Shown piece by piece: positions 8,732-17,913 of a stretch of 64,000 nt of DNA (the first letter of the stretch is position 1; every line of letters starts with the position of its first letter). Source of the DNA: Paenibacillus helianthi (GTDB lineage Bacteria > Bacillota > Bacilli > Paenibacillales > Paenibacillaceae); the NCBI RefSeq assembly GCF_001909055.1, contig NZ_LVWI01000041.1, forward strand, positions 47,513 to 111,512, written 5' to 3'. Below the pieces are notes generated by a model. The model was not told the origin of the DNA, did no database searches, and saw only the letters and a list, made by a program, of their open reading frames with translations. Made by a program: the position numbers and the translations under genes.

Positions 8732-8838
8732 GATGGAAATCTATCCATCGCCACGCTATCCTGCCCGTTAGCTTAATGAATTATTGTCTAATTTTCTCAG
8801 TTTACAACTTTATTTGCCCAGTCTAACACTTTATTTTC
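8732..8838. repeat. GTTAG-core repeat copy F plus inverted island-end motifs (right end)
   Basis: A hairpin GATGG (8732-8736) / CCATC (8745-8749) with GGAAATCTA spanning stem and loop is followed by GCTATC and CTGCCCGTTAGCTTAATGAA (8755-8780). Then come reverse-oriented copies of the left-end motif at 8799-8817 and 8819-8838 (CAGTCTAACACTTTATTTTC). The remainder of 8508-8730 and 8839-8920 shows no gene; a TTGACA at 8841 lacks a well-spaced -10 box. Confidence 0.7.
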
Positions 8839-8920
8839 CTTTGACACTGGGCACTTAATAAGGTCAGCGGAATAGTATATCCCAACTAGACCCAATCAAA
8901 GGATAAGTGAGGAATGCCTT

Positions 8921-9727
8921 ATGGAGCACTGGATTAGAGTAGAACCGAATGTGAATGTATATGTCAATGATATCAATCCGCTGGGCAGAAAAACGATTGT
9001 GTTCATCCATGGCTGGCCTGCAAACCATAAAATGTTCGAATATCAATACAATTCTCTGGTGCCCCTGGGGTATCGTTGTATCGGGATAGACATGCGCGGA
9101 TTCGGCAATTCGGATAAACCGCTGGACGGATACAACTACAACCGGTTAGCGGATGATATCCGGTGTGTGATCGGAGCTTTGGGGCTCCGCGATATTACAT
9201 TAGCCGGGCACTCCACCGGAGGAGCAGTAACGATCCGATATATGGCCCGGCACAACGGATATGGTGTTTCCAAGCTTGCGCTGTTTGCGTCGGCAGCCCC
9301 CAGTCTGATTCAGCGGCCGGGTTTCCCCTATGGCACCACCAAAGAAGCGATTGAGCAGATCATACAGGCAACTTATCAGGATCGCCCCAAGATGCTCCGT
9401 GACTTCGGAGAACAATTTTTCTACCAAAAGGTTTCTGAGCCGTTCTCGGATTGGTTTTTCCAATTAGGGTTGCAAGCGGCAAGCTGGTCCACGATAGCCG
9501 TCTCCAGAGCCTGGATCGCCGAAGAATTATTTGTTGATCTTCCAAAAGTGCACGTACCCACATTGATTCTTCATGGCATTCATGATCAAGTATGTCTATA
9601 TCCGCTGGCTGTGGCGCAGAATCAAGGGATACGAAATTCGGTGCTTGTGCCCTTTGAGAACAGCGGCCACGGACTTTTTTATGACGAACGTGAGAGATTC
9701 AACCGGGAGCTATCCAGATTTGCCTAG
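8921..9727 (+). CDS. Alpha/beta hydrolase
   Basis: 268 aa cytoplasmic hydrolase of the alpha/beta fold. The oxyanion segment HGWPANHKMF (about 30-40), nucleophile elbow GHSTGG (Ser near residue 97), acid residue in LHGIHDQV and catalytic His in NSGHGLF are all visible. The pattern is that of the chloroperoxidase/peroxidase-like esterases (AB hydrolase 1). It is monocistronic, just outside the repeat island. The natural substrate cannot be predicted. Confidence 0.85.
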   Translation: MEHWIRVEPNVNVYVNDINPLGRKTIVFIHGWPANHKMFEYQYNSLVPLGYRCIGIDMRGFGNSDKPLDGYNYNRLADDIRCVIGALGLRDITLAGHSTGGAVTIRYMARHNGYGVSKLALFASAAPSLIQRPGFPYGTTKEAIEQIIQATYQDRPKMLRDFGEQFFYQKVSEPFSDWFFQLGLQAASWSTIAVSRAWIAEELFVDLPKVHVPTLILHGIHDQVCLYPLAVAQNQGIRNSVLVPFENSGHGLFYDERERFNRELSRFA

Positions 9728-9780
9728 CAGATTACAGCTGGACTGTCGGACTGATCACAATCTCCTTTACTCAGGTATCC

Positions 9781-10683
9781 TCAGCGAAACACTACTTTAT
9801 TATACTTCCACGTCTTCCCGTAATTCTGGCTAGTCAAATAGACCGTACCCACTACATTACCTGCTCCATCCTTACTGAGTAGTATAGGGAACTGTCCTGT
9901 TGCCCCATCGAATACCGGAGAGAGCGGCGTCAAGCTATAGTCTGCAAAACCATCGGGCAGCTTGATATGAAGCTTAGTCCAGCTCTTCCCTCCGTCCTGC
10001 GTCCAGCATATGGCCGGTTGGAAATCTGTTTCATATCTGAACCCTAAAAACCCGATCTTGTCGTTGACAAAGCCTGCTCCGGTTAATACTCTTGCGTATA
10101 CTGTATTGGCATTCCCCTTCACTTCACTCCAAGACTTCCCGCCATCTTTTGTCTTGTAGATATAATGATTTTCACTGCCCATCCCGTTGAATCTGCTGAG
10201 CACTATCCAGCCTTCATTTTTGGAAATGAATCCGATGTTTTTGGTCGTGCCGATGAGCTCTTTTGTCACTGGGTACGTATTCCATGTTTTCCCCTGATTA
10301 TTGGAGATAAGCACCTGAACCGGAGTTCCCCTGGAGCCTCCATAAGTAATAGCTGTTTTGTCTATGGAGATAAAAAAACCCGTTTCATGTTCGGACATTC
10401 CCGAGTCTTCTCGATAGCCCGGGATCAGGGTCAATGGGGCTTTGACCTTCGATTTGCCGTTGCTGTATGAAATGATCACATGACCATCCTTGTCGAGCGA
10501 ATACGAATGACCGGCATTATAGGCAATGACCTGCTCCCCTGCCGAATCGCGTGTATATACCGTCCCCGGTTTGAGCGCTACACTGCTGCCCTCGCTGATT
10601 CCGGAGACAAACATTGCCGATAACGATATCAATAGCAACGCTCCAAACCAAGGGATTTTCCTCAACCAGAATCCTCTCCGCAT
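9781..10683 (-). CDS. Exported BNR/Asp-box repeat protein
   Basis: About 300 aa. An N-terminal signal or anchor helix (residues 8-30) is followed by repeats of the sialidase-type Asp box (SNNQGKTWN, TKDGGKSW, TQDGGKSWTK, SQNYGKTWK), spaced as blades of a beta-propeller similar to Ycf48-like proteins. No sialidase catalytic arginines are evident. The ATG at 10683 is chosen because AGGAGG lies 7 nt before it; the frame also opens two codons earlier at a TTG. Probably a surface-associated propeller of unknown role. Confidence 0.7.
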   Translation of the reverse strand: MRRGFWLRKIPWFGALLLISLSAMFVSGISEGSSVALKPGTVYTRDSAGEQVIAYNAGHSYSLDKDGHVIISYSNGKSKVKAPLTLIPGYREDSGMSEHETGFFISIDKTAITYGGSRGTPVQVLISNNQGKTWNTYPVTKELIGTTKNIGFISKNEGWIVLSRFNGMGSENHYIYKTKDGGKSWSEVKGNANTVYARVLTGAGFVNDKIGFLGFRYETDFQPAICWTQDGGKSWTKLHIKLPDGFADYSLTPLSPVFDGATGQFPILLSKDGAGNVVGTVYLTSQNYGKTWKYNKVVFR

Positions 10684-10991
10684 TACCAATCCTCCTCCTA
10701 TATTCCTGTATATTTCTCACAATAAACGATTGTCCTGCTGTAAAAGTGGCATAAAGTTATCATTCTCAATACTATTTTGTAAAACATTCCTGTTCGCCTA
10801 AAGTATCCAATCGGTATGCACAGTACTGCAGTATTTTGCTTTTGGAGGAACTCCTATTAGTCTAGTAGTCAAGACACAGAGACATCTCCGCGCAGAGAGG
10901 ACTATATGAATGGACAAAAAAATGCTGGATGCCCTAAAAGAAACTCTACCATCATACGAATTCCGAATATGACGTAGAACGTGGAGTTAGC

Positions 10992-11774
10992 TTGTATCGA
11001 ACGGATACCCTGGAGCCTGCTGAGCGCAAGCAGTTGGAGCAGTACAGGTGGGAGGCCAATGACACGCATGAAATTACACATCATGATATCAACCGGATGC
11101 TGATTGCTCTCCAATCGGACGGGCGTGCCAGCTGGTCCCGTATCGCGGGAGCTTTTATTGCGGGGGTTGGCGGAAGTTTCCCCAGGGGCGTTTCTTCTCT
11201 CATGAGTTATCAGCGGATGATCCATATGCAGGAGCATGATTACGAACAAGCCGAACGCTTTGTGTGCTGCAAATACTGCGGGTTCCATCGCGATCAATGG
11301 GAGAACCTGTCCCGGATCAGGTACGCTATTCATTTAGGTAACACCTACGGCAGCACCACTGGGGCATATACGGATCTTACCGAATTATATGAATTATTGG
11401 AGCGTGGGTATGGGTCCCCGAAGAGCGAAGATATTCAACTGTTTAAACAGCTCCTAGAGATGCTTGAAGCAGCGGCAGATGAAGAAACACCCGGCCAATT
11501 CGAGAAACGTCTGACTTCGTCCAAGCTGCTCAAAGGAACCGCAGGCACACGCAGGGACATTCTGCAATCGCTAGCCATGTTAGGTGTACTCCCGAACGCC
11601 ATCCTACCGCTAGCCCCAGGTTATTGGACGAATATTGAAGAGATCCTGAATGGGGAGCATGAATTAAACAATACCAAAGGCCGCTCCGATATGGAGATGC
11701 CTTGGGCTGGCTGGCAAGGCAAGCTTGGCGTGAACAGAGATATTCTGGTTCAGCTGTTTGGAGAGTATATTTAG
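10992..11774 (+). CDS. Hypothetical protein, possibly 5' frameshifted
   Basis: Not recognised. The open frame starts at TTG 10992 (260 aa, soluble, helical) with no good ribosome site. Upstream, an ATG at 10910 opens a protein-like peptide MDKKMLDALKETLPSY that ends at 10972. The 10992 frame itself can be read back to about 10938 as HTNSEYDVERGVSLYR without a start codon. This suggests one real gene from 10910 to 11774 broken by a single-base change near 10945-10955. It contains a Cys pair in CCKYCGF (about residue 92). It is convergent with the HD-domain gene. Confidence 0.55.
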   Translation: MYRTDTLEPAERKQLEQYRWEANDTHEITHHDINRMLIALQSDGRASWSRIAGAFIAGVGGSFPRGVSSLMSYQRMIHMQEHDYEQAERFVCCKYCGFHRDQWENLSRIRYAIHLGNTYGSTTGAYTDLTELYELLERGYGSPKSEDIQLFKQLLEMLEAAADEETPGQFEKRLTSSKLLKGTAGTRRDILQSLAMLGVLPNAILPLAPGYWTNIEEILNGEHELNNTKGRSDMEMPWAGWQGKLGVNRDILVQLFGEYI

Positions 11775-11798
11775 ATGCTATTCGCATCTTTTGATTCC

Positions 11799-12821
11799 TT
11801 ATGGCTTCCAGTAAACGTAATACGTCCCCAGCAATGAGCTAACTTCATCCATTAGCGGATAAGACGGAAGAGATTGAACTGATGCTGCCCGGCGGGTAAT
11901 TAGCGGTTCTGAGAGATAGAGCTTATTTCGGACAATGATATGTGAATTAGCAGGAAGATTGCTTGCACTGCGGGTGACCTTGATTTCATGCGGGTGATAA
12001 AAAAGACGGTACGCTTCTTCACAAGTCTGCCTGGCGTCAAGCAAAATAGATTGAACTCTGGCATCCGTCATTCCTAGAAGTGATTCAACTGAAACTATAT
12101 TTGCTTCAAGTAGAATCGAAACCAGATGCTTCAAAATTGCGTTCGGCCCGATATTTACTACAGAACAATGAAACCTTGCCTCGGAAAGGATACATTGCAG
12201 CACTGTTTCGGCAGTCTCGACATCCATCGTGATGTGATTGCCTTCCCTTGTGATTTGGCCTAAGAGCATTCCCGGCAACGGAACGAGTCCTGTCATTTGT
12301 GCACTCCTCAGCCATGAATCCAGATGGTCCAAATGGACTTTGTTTTCTTTATTTCTTAAAGGACTTGCGGTATTGCCTTCTATTAAATCTAATATAGCAA
12401 CTGGATCGACATTGTATCCTGCAAGGATATCACCAATCTCAGAGGAGAATAACAGCTCACGGGTTCTTGTATGATGATCGATCCCTTCGATCTGCTCCAG
12501 TACATGGCTAAAGGGACTGTGTCCGATGTCATGCAGAAGCGCTGCAATCCTAAGCTCAGCCGATTCCGGACAAAAATAGGCAATGAGAGAGAACACGCCA
12601 ATGGTGTGCTGCAGACGTGTTGCCACATGCTGAGTATTGATGTAGCTGCAGCCGTTATGGTGAATGAAATGCAGCCTGCGTACAGGAGATGATTGCAGCA
12701 GGGCATCTTCGATTTTCGTTAACCTTGTCCTAAGTCCCCACACCGGTTCCCATATTTCTCTTCCGCCCGTTATCTGGGCGCTGTATTCATAGATGATCTG
12801 GCTCAAACTCCTGCCCCCCAT
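11799..12821 (-). CDS. HD-domain phosphohydrolase, dGTPase/SAMHD1-like
   Basis: 340 aa cytoplasmic metal-dependent phosphohydrolase. The HD signature is complete: His in TRLQHTIGV (about 88), the HD pair in AALLHDIGHSPFSH (about 113), and a later Asp in VHLDHLDSWL. The order H...HD...D and the HSPFSH stretch are those of the dNTPase-like YwfO/SAMHD1 branch rather than cyclic-di-nucleotide phosphodiesterases. It stands with its own start, followed downstream by a convergent gene. Substrate (dNTP or other nucleotide) is inferred. Confidence 0.8.
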   Translation of the reverse strand: MGGRSLSQIIYEYSAQITGGREIWEPVWGLRTRLTKIEDALLQSSPVRRLHFIHHNGCSYINTQHVATRLQHTIGVFSLIAYFCPESAELRIAALLHDIGHSPFSHVLEQIEGIDHHTRTRELLFSSEIGDILAGYNVDPVAILDLIEGNTASPLRNKENKVHLDHLDSWLRSAQMTGLVPLPGMLLGQITREGNHITMDVETAETVLQCILSEARFHCSVVNIGPNAILKHLVSILLEANIVSVESLLGMTDARVQSILLDARQTCEEAYRLFYHPHEIKVTRSASNLPANSHIIVRNKLYLSEPLITRRAASVQSLPSYPLMDEVSSLLGTYYVYWKP

Positions 12822-12851
12822 ATTACTCCATTGATTGCTCCGTGAAAGGGC

Positions 12852-13304
12852 TTATGTATTCCGTTTATAATCACTGAGACTGGCGGGAATATGTCCCGCT
12901 CCAAGTATTATGCTGAAGATAAGCAGATAGCCGGAGTGCAGAATCACTGAAGCGGACAGAAAATAGAGGACCGGACTTAACGCCAAAGGCACAGGAACAC
13001 CCATGAGCGGTGTGAACAGCAATCTGTACGCTCTTCCGTTCATGAAGTATCTTCCCCATCCGAAGTAGTACATGCCCAGCGAGAGCAACATCACTACCAG
13101 AGACAGGACCTCATAAACGTTCTGTAAATGAAGGGAATAGAAAAGTGGAACGGTGATCACACCCATTCGCCCAATGAATTCTGCTCCAGTCAAAAGAAGA
13201 TTCCTCGCCGTCTCGCCAGGCATGTTCTGAGGCTCAAATTTGAAAAATAGCAAATTAGGCAGCAATATCATCAGCGGTATTATTAGGCTTACAGGATGAA
13301 ACAT
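12852..13304 (-). CDS. Small integral membrane protein
   Basis: About 150 aa with four to five predicted membrane helices and almost no soluble part; no family recognised. The ATG at 13304 is preceded by a GGGGG-type ribosome site, preferred over an in-frame start six codons upstream. It ends about 30 nt before the HD-domain gene on the same strand, so the two may be cotranscribed. Confidence 0.65.
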   Translation of the reverse strand: MFHPVSLIIPLMILLPNLLFFKFEPQNMPGETARNLLLTGAEFIGRMGVITVPLFYSLHLQNVYEVLSLVVMLLSLGMYYFGWGRYFMNGRAYRLLFTPLMGVPVPLALSPVLYFLSASVILHSGYLLIFSIILGAGHIPASLSDYKRNT

Positions 13305-13357
13305 GATGATCCCCCTAACCAAGATTCAAGCATTCCACCTTGAAATCCTTATAGTAA

Positions 13358-14059
13358 TCAATCCACAGGAATGTTAAAGAATTCACCGTTCTCCCAAACC
13401 AGTTCCCCTTCCTTAACTAGAGTCATATTCTCAATATCTGTCTTGGAAGGGTATGTACGTAATACATCTAAACTGGTTTTACTCGTACCCGTATTTTTAA
13501 TACGGTAAACTCCAATCTGCTTATCTTCAGTTTTCAGGATCAGATCATACTGGCGGAAATCCGTTTGTGCCGGTTTGCTTGAAATGATATGCTCGGTGGA
13601 ATTCTGCAGGTCCAGCCACGCAATAACCGAGCGGTGAAGTCCTGAGCCAAAAGAATATGCATAGACTATATCCACTGTACCGTCTTTATTGACATCATAA
13701 GGGACAGCGCTTGTTACCCCAAATCCGCCGAACCCCATACCGATCTGCACAGCACTCCCATCAGACACGGCAAAGGTATCCCAGCTCGAAGTCGCTTCAA
13801 TATTTTTAAAAAGCTGATGCCCTGTTTGTTCCCAAATGTCAGAGGGGGTGATGTCGATCAGGTGTGAGGCCATTTCACTGGAAGTTGATAAGTTCTTATT
13901 GGCCAGAATCAATGCACCCGCTTGCTCAGAAGTTAACTTATGGGGGAGCTCTTCCGATACTTTGCCAGATGGGTCACCTGAATCACAAGAGGTTGCAATA
14001 CAAGAAACTACAAAACACAATGCCATAATCTGCACTTCTATGGGCAATCTCATTCTCAT
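13358..14059 (-). CDS. Putative lipoprotein with VCBS-like segment
   Basis: About 233 aa. The start at 14059 is chosen because GGAGGTGATACCAGC sits directly before it. It gives a lipoprotein signal peptide ending in a lipobox-like IATSC (Cys about residue 25). The rest is soluble; PYDVNKDGTVDIVYAYS resembles a calcium-binding FG-GAP/VCBS segment. Probably anchored to the outer face of the membrane. No operon partner is evident and the function is unknown. Confidence 0.65.
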   Translation of the reverse strand: MRMRLPIEVQIMALCFVVSCIATSCDSGDPSGKVSEELPHKLTSEQAGALILANKNLSTSSEMASHLIDITPSDIWEQTGHQLFKNIEATSSWDTFAVSDGSAVQIGMGFGGFGVTSAVPYDVNKDGTVDIVYAYSFGSGLHRSVIAWLDLQNSTEHIISSKPAQTDFRQYDLILKTEDKQIGVYRIKNTGTSKTSLDVLRTYPSKTDIENMTLVKEGELVWENGEFFNIPVD

Positions 14060-14176
14060 GCTGGTATCACCTCCAATCCATTGATTTTCCTTATTATAAC
14101 ATATCATCTTCATTAATCGTTGGTGCTAATAACTCGTGAAGAAGGTTCACAAGCACTACAACGGGATTACAAATAT

Positions 14177-14512
14177 TTATTGATTATACGTTTCATCTAT
14201 ATGATTTCCATGTATATTTGAAGTTTCAACAAGCTTGTACGTACCTTCTATTTTTTCATATGTATAATTTACATTAGGCTCATCTTTGAATCTTACGGTA
14301 GCCTGATAATCATCAGATTTAAAACTATAGACTCCCTGAACTTTTTGAAATTCATCAACAGAGTATGACCGTTCATTGATAAGATATTCTCTTACTTCAT
14401 TTGCAATTCCACTTTTTTTCTGCGGTAATCCTGTCAATAAAAAACAGCTGCCGACTAAAATCACAGCAAGCAGTATTGTTAGAACAATAAAGAGTCCTCT
14501 TTTTCTATTCAA
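14177..14512 (-). CDS. DUF3139-family membrane-anchored protein
   Basis: About 111 aa: one N-terminal membrane helix (LFIVLTILLAVILVGSCF) followed by a small soluble domain with the YLINERSYSVDEF and YTYEKIEG features of DUF3139, a family of uncharacterised Bacillales proteins. The TTG at 14512 (LNRKRG) has a GGAGGGG ribosome site, so it is preferred over the longer frame from 14536. Monocistronic, function unknown. Confidence 0.6.
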   Translation of the reverse strand: MNRKRGLFIVLTILLAVILVGSCFLLTGLPQKKSGIANEVREYLINERSYSVDEFQKVQGVYSFKSDDYQATVRFKDEPNVNYTYEKIEGTYKLVETSNIHGNHIDETYNQ

Positions 14513-14744
14513 GTCTTCCCCTCCGTTTAAAATCACATAATATTATGAAAACCTTTAATTTCTTTACCCTGTAGCGTGTATGGTTATTAATTCCAATATT
14601 AACTAGCTCTTCAGATAGATTCAACCCAACTATAATCAAAATAAACAACCGGACCTAAAAGGTAGGGGCATTTGTACTCCAGAAAAGGTCCCCCGGATCA
14701 TATCCGAGAGTAAAAAACGCCACGGCAGGCACCAAAATAATCTC

Positions 14745-14774
14745 AAAAAAAGCACCTCAGAAAATCGAGATGCT
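14745..14774 (-). terminator. Rho-independent terminator downstream of the DinB gene
   Basis: On the minus strand, AGCATCTC (14774-14767) pairs with GAGGTGCT (14758-14751) around an AT-rich loop and is followed by a run of Ts. It lies about 60 nt after the DinB stop. Otherwise 14537-14833 holds no gene. Confidence 0.75.
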
Positions 14775-14833
14775 CTAATCTGGTTGTTACATGTTAAATA
14801 TATCAAGCGAAATATCTTCTAGTACCTATGGTT

Positions 14834-15316
14834 CTATTCCCTACTTCGTTTCCAGCTCTTCTGCAGCTTGCGGATAAATACGATCTGGCCGATATGATAG
14901 GCATTATGGGTAGTCACATTCCCGACGATTTCCCACCACTGGCTGCCGGGGAACTCCAGCACGTCTTCCGCCAGCTGTGCTTCGGTTAACAGTCTCCGCC
15001 AATTCAACAGCACCTCCAGCAACCTTGCTTGAAGCTGCTCAAAAGAGGTACTCTGGGGAAGCTGAAATGTAAGATTGTTGCTCTCTACAGAGGGTACGGC
15101 ATGAACACTGGCTTCAAGGTACCGAGTCTGCCAGGTCTGATTCCAATACAGCAGATGTTGAACCAATTCGGCAATGCTGTTGCTGTCTTCGTCCGCCTTC
15201 CACAGCGCCTCATCTTCGCTTAACCCCTGCACCGATTCTGTAAAGGTAACATACCAGCTAGGGTCATTTGCATTTGCGAGCAGCTGGTTGCTGAGCACTT
15301 CCTTAGCCTGAACCAT
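14834..15316 (-). CDS. DinB-family protein
   Basis: 160 aa four-helix-bundle protein of the DinB/YfiT group, presumed metal-dependent thiol transferases. The metal-ligand His residues are seen in ELVQHLLYWN (about 53) and THNAYHIGQI (about 135-139). Length fits the family. It is adjacent to but separate from the AraC-type gene upstream. The specific substrate (a thiol such as bacillithiol in relatives) is inferred. Confidence 0.8.
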   Translation of the reverse strand: MVQAKEVLSNQLLANANDPSWYVTFTESVQGLSEDEALWKADEDSNSIAELVQHLLYWNQTWQTRYLEASVHAVPSVESNNLTFQLPQSTSFEQLQARLLEVLLNWRRLLTEAQLAEDVLEFPGSQWWEIVGNVTTHNAYHIGQIVFIRKLQKSWKRSRE

Positions 15317-15367
15317 TTCTATTACACCTGCCTTGTCGATGTTAGGATGTAATCATACCTTACCATA

Positions 15368-16252
15368 TCAACCCGACAGGCGGGTCAATTGAACCGGTAT
15401 CCAAATTTCACTTCTGTACGCCGGCGAGGCCGTATCCTTGCTCTCATTCCATAAAATCTCCGGCCCTTCTACCAGCTCGTAATTGGAAGAAGGGAACCAT
15501 TCGGAGTAAATCCGGCCCCAAATATTCTGGAGAGTATCCGGGAACGGCCCAACCGCTTCAAATACTGCCCATGTGGAAGCGGGAACCTCAAGCTGCGCGT
15601 AGTGCCCCGGACCTTCAAGCGAGGTAGCTACACCGATATAGTGGTCCAGTTCTCCTTTTTCCTCCATGCGCCCTTCAGAGAAATTCACCGATGCGCTGAT
15701 CATCCCGGCCGGATCGATATTCGACAGCCCCTTAAGCTCGGTAATCATTTGCATATTCAGGCTCTGCCACATGGCAGCAATCTCCGGATTCACGCCGCCA
15801 AATTGAATCGGAACCCTCTTCTTCAGTCCAACAATGCGAAAAGCCTCTTTTTCCTCCATACGGTAATTCATTTCACTGCCTCCCCTAATCGTCAACTGAA
15901 AAGTCATCCGAGGGAAGGATTTCAGGGAGAACCCGCCCGCCCGCGCTTCCGATGGAGTCACTCCGTGAAAAAGCTGGAACGCCTTCGTGAACGCATCCGG
16001 TGAGCTGTAACCAAAATTCAGAGCTACATCGATGATCCGCCGCGGACTTTGCTGCAGCTCAAATGCGGCCAGCGTCAGGCGTCTGAAACGGATATACTCC
16101 GACAGTGACACTCCCGCAAGGAATGAGAACATCCGCTTGAAGTGATATTCGGAGCATAATGCTCGTCTGGCAGCCTCCTTGAGATCCACCTCTTCCTTGA
16201 GATGTGCTTCAATGTAAGCTAGAGCATCATTCATGTTCTCCAGCAGATTCAT
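15368..16252 (-). CDS. AraC-family regulator with GyrI-like effector domain
   Basis: About 294 aa. The N-terminal AraC DNA-binding domain has two helix-turn-helix units ([13 protein letters not shown] and [20 protein letters not shown]). The C-terminal GyrI/BmrR-like ligand domain ends in the typical [11 protein letters not shown] segment. The start at 16252 follows GGGGAGGAGG; an in-frame start seven codons upstream is weaker. Proteins with this layout usually sense hydrophobic drugs. It is divergent from the LysE-family exporter gene, so that gene is a possible target. Confidence 0.85.
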   Translation of the reverse strand: MNLLENMNDALAYIEAHLKEEVDLKEAARRALCSEYHFKRMFSFLAGVSLSEYIRFRRLTLAAFELQQSPRRIIDVALNFGYSSPDAFTKAFQLFHGVTPSEARAGGFSLKSFPRMTFQLTIRGGSEMNYRMEEKEAFRIVGLKKRVPIQFGGVNPEIAAMWQSLNMQMITELKGLSNIDPAGMISASVNFSEGRMEEKGELDHYIGVATSLEGPGHYAQLEVPASTWAVFEAVGPFPDTLQNIWGRIYSEWFPSSNYELVEGPEILWNESKDTASPAYRSEIWIPVQLTRLSG

Positions 16253-16342
16253 TTCACTTCCTCCTCCCCTCATTCCTAGAATAACAGCCCTTCAGGACCC
16301 GGTTCCGACAGTTGGTGCACCATATTGACGGGTCATTCCCCT

Positions 16343-16371
16343 TTGATTTGATTGCTGCAATAATATACTAT
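16343..16371 (+). promoter_or_regulatory. SigA-type promoter for the LysE/AraC pair
   Basis: TTGATT (16343-16348), 17-nt spacer, TACTAT (16366-16371), about 55 nt before the LysE-family start. It lies in the divergent region shared with the GyrI-type regulator. Confidence 0.65.
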
Positions 16372-16425
16372 AGTCATTAGCCTTCAGGGTGTATATTCAT
16401 GTGACTACTTGTATAGGAGGTCATT

Positions 16426-17016
16426 ATGAACATCGCATCCTTCATTCTGTACTGTATTGTGGTCACCTTTACACCCGGACCTACCAATATTGTCATTCTA
16501 TCATCCGTACAGCATTATGGTGCCAGAAAAGCTATGGAGTATGTGTGGGGAGCGACAATTGCTTTTGGTCTGCTGCTTGCTGCTTCCGCTCTGCTTAACC
16601 GTGTGCTTACCGGAATTATTCCAAATATACTTGGCATCATGCAGATCGCAGGCAGTGTATATATGCTCTACCTTGCTTATCAGATCTATCGAATGGGGCG
16701 AGCGGACGCCACGCCGGTGCAGACAACCAGTTTTACCTCAGGCCTGCTGATGCAGTTTATCAATCCGAAGGTGCTGCTATTCACTCTAACTGTAATTCCC
16801 AGCTACGTGTTGCCCTATGATACTTCATCATCCGCTTCCTTTCTGTTTGTGCTGATGATTACAGTTATCGGATTTCTGGCGTTTGTGACCTGGGTCGTGT
16901 GCGGCGCTGTCTTCAGAAGATTGCTGCAGGAGCATCACCGGTTGATTAATACTCTAATGGCCTTGTTTATGTTATATTCTGCAGTAATGGTATCGGGAAT
17001 TCTAACTTGGAGGTGA
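16426..17016 (+). CDS. LysE-family amino-acid/metabolite exporter
   Basis: 196 aa inner-membrane exporter with about six helices. The RhtB/LysE signature FTPGPTNIVILSS lies near residues 17-29, and a second conserved stretch is QFINPKVLLF near 107. Ends 5 nt before the next gene's GTG start, so the two form an operon. The transported amino acid is not predictable. Confidence 0.85.
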   Translation: MNIASFILYCIVVTFTPGPTNIVILSSVQHYGARKAMEYVWGATIAFGLLLAASALLNRVLTGIIPNILGIMQIAGSVYMLYLAYQIYRMGRADATPVQTTSFTSGLLMQFINPKVLLFTLTVIPSYVLPYDTSSSASFLFVLMITVIGFLAFVTWVVCGAVFRRLLQEHHRLINTLMALFMLYSAVMVSGILTWR

Positions 17017-17021
17017 GCCGC

Positions 17022-17795
17022 GTGGAGAAATTCAACTATGCCAAATCAGCAGATATCCTGGCTTTGTCGGCAAGTTTTACTGATTTCACTTATAAAAAGC
17101 ATTGCCACGAGGAATATGCCATCGGCGTAACCCTGCGCGGCATACAGCAGTATAATCTGGAGGGAAGCTATCAGGCCTCCCATAGAAATGGCGTCATGCT
17201 GTTCAACCGGGAACAGTATCATGACGGCAGCTCTTATGACAGGGAAGGCATTGACTATGTGATGCTGTACATCAAGCCGGACTTGTTCTCGGAGATCCTC
17301 GGCGGCCAAGAATTGCGCTTCTCCTCTCCCATTGTCTACGATGCAGAGTTAGCGTCGTGCATATTAAGACTGAGTTATGCCATACAGTCGGGCAAAGATG
17401 AAGTGCTGTGCAGCGAGCTGCTAATGAAAATAGCCGGTCTCGTCTCACAGACGCATTTCGATACGGGGCAGAGAACGAATAACAAGCTTGTCGAGCAAGC
17501 AAAAGAAAAAATGTATTTCAGCATAGATCACGTATTGAAGCTGGACGATCTTTGCCAGGAGTTTGGAATGTCCAAATACCAGTTCATCCGGGCATTCAAG
17601 AGCCATACCGGCATCTCACCATATCAATTCTTCCTGAACTGCAAAGTAGAGCATGCCAAGCAAGCCATCGAGCGGACCAAGGATGTCTATACCGCCGTCA
17701 CCGAATGCGGATTTACGGATCTGACCCATCTCAACAGGCATTTCAAAAGTATGTTCGGCATTACGGCCTATGAATATAGGTCACAGCTGAATTGA
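17022..17795 (+). CDS. AraC-family regulator with cupin N-terminus
   Basis: About 257 aa. The N-terminal half is an AraC-type sugar-binding/cupin domain (HCHEEYAIGV). The C-terminal half has two helix-turn-helix units (GMSKYQFIRAFKSHTGISP and GFTDLTHLNRHFKSMFGITA). GTG at 17022 has the ribosome site GGAGGTGAG 5 nt before it; the frame also opens at TTG 17007. The arrangement LysE exporter then AraC regulator is common and suggests control of the exporter operon in response to its substrate. Confidence 0.85.
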   Translation: MEKFNYAKSADILALSASFTDFTYKKHCHEEYAIGVTLRGIQQYNLEGSYQASHRNGVMLFNREQYHDGSSYDREGIDYVMLYIKPDLFSEILGGQELRFSSPIVYDAELASCILRLSYAIQSGKDEVLCSELLMKIAGLVSQTHFDTGQRTNNKLVEQAKEKMYFSIDHVLKLDDLCQEFGMSKYQFIRAFKSHTGISPYQFFLNCKVEHAKQAIERTKDVYTAVTECGFTDLTHLNRHFKSMFGITAYEYRSQLN

Positions 17796-17826
17796 GAGAT
17801 TGACAGTCTTTTATTCCTGTTGCAAA

Positions 17827-17875
17827 AAAAGCCTGTAGATTCTGAACCCGGAATGGGTCAGCTCTACAGGCTTTT
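17827..17875. terminator. Bidirectional terminator
   Basis: A 13-bp stem AAAAGCCTGTAGA (17827-17839) / TCTACAGGCTTTT (17863-17875), with A and T runs on both sides, lies between the convergent AraC and lipoprotein genes. Confidence 0.9.
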
Positions 17876-17913
17876 CAATAAGATTTTATAATAGCTATGA
17901 TTTAGAAGCTCAA

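Noticed and set aside
8841..8885. Promoter for the alpha/beta hydrolase at TTGACA 8841
   Set aside because: No -10-like hexamer at 16-18 nt spacing; the nearest TAGTAT is 26 nt away.
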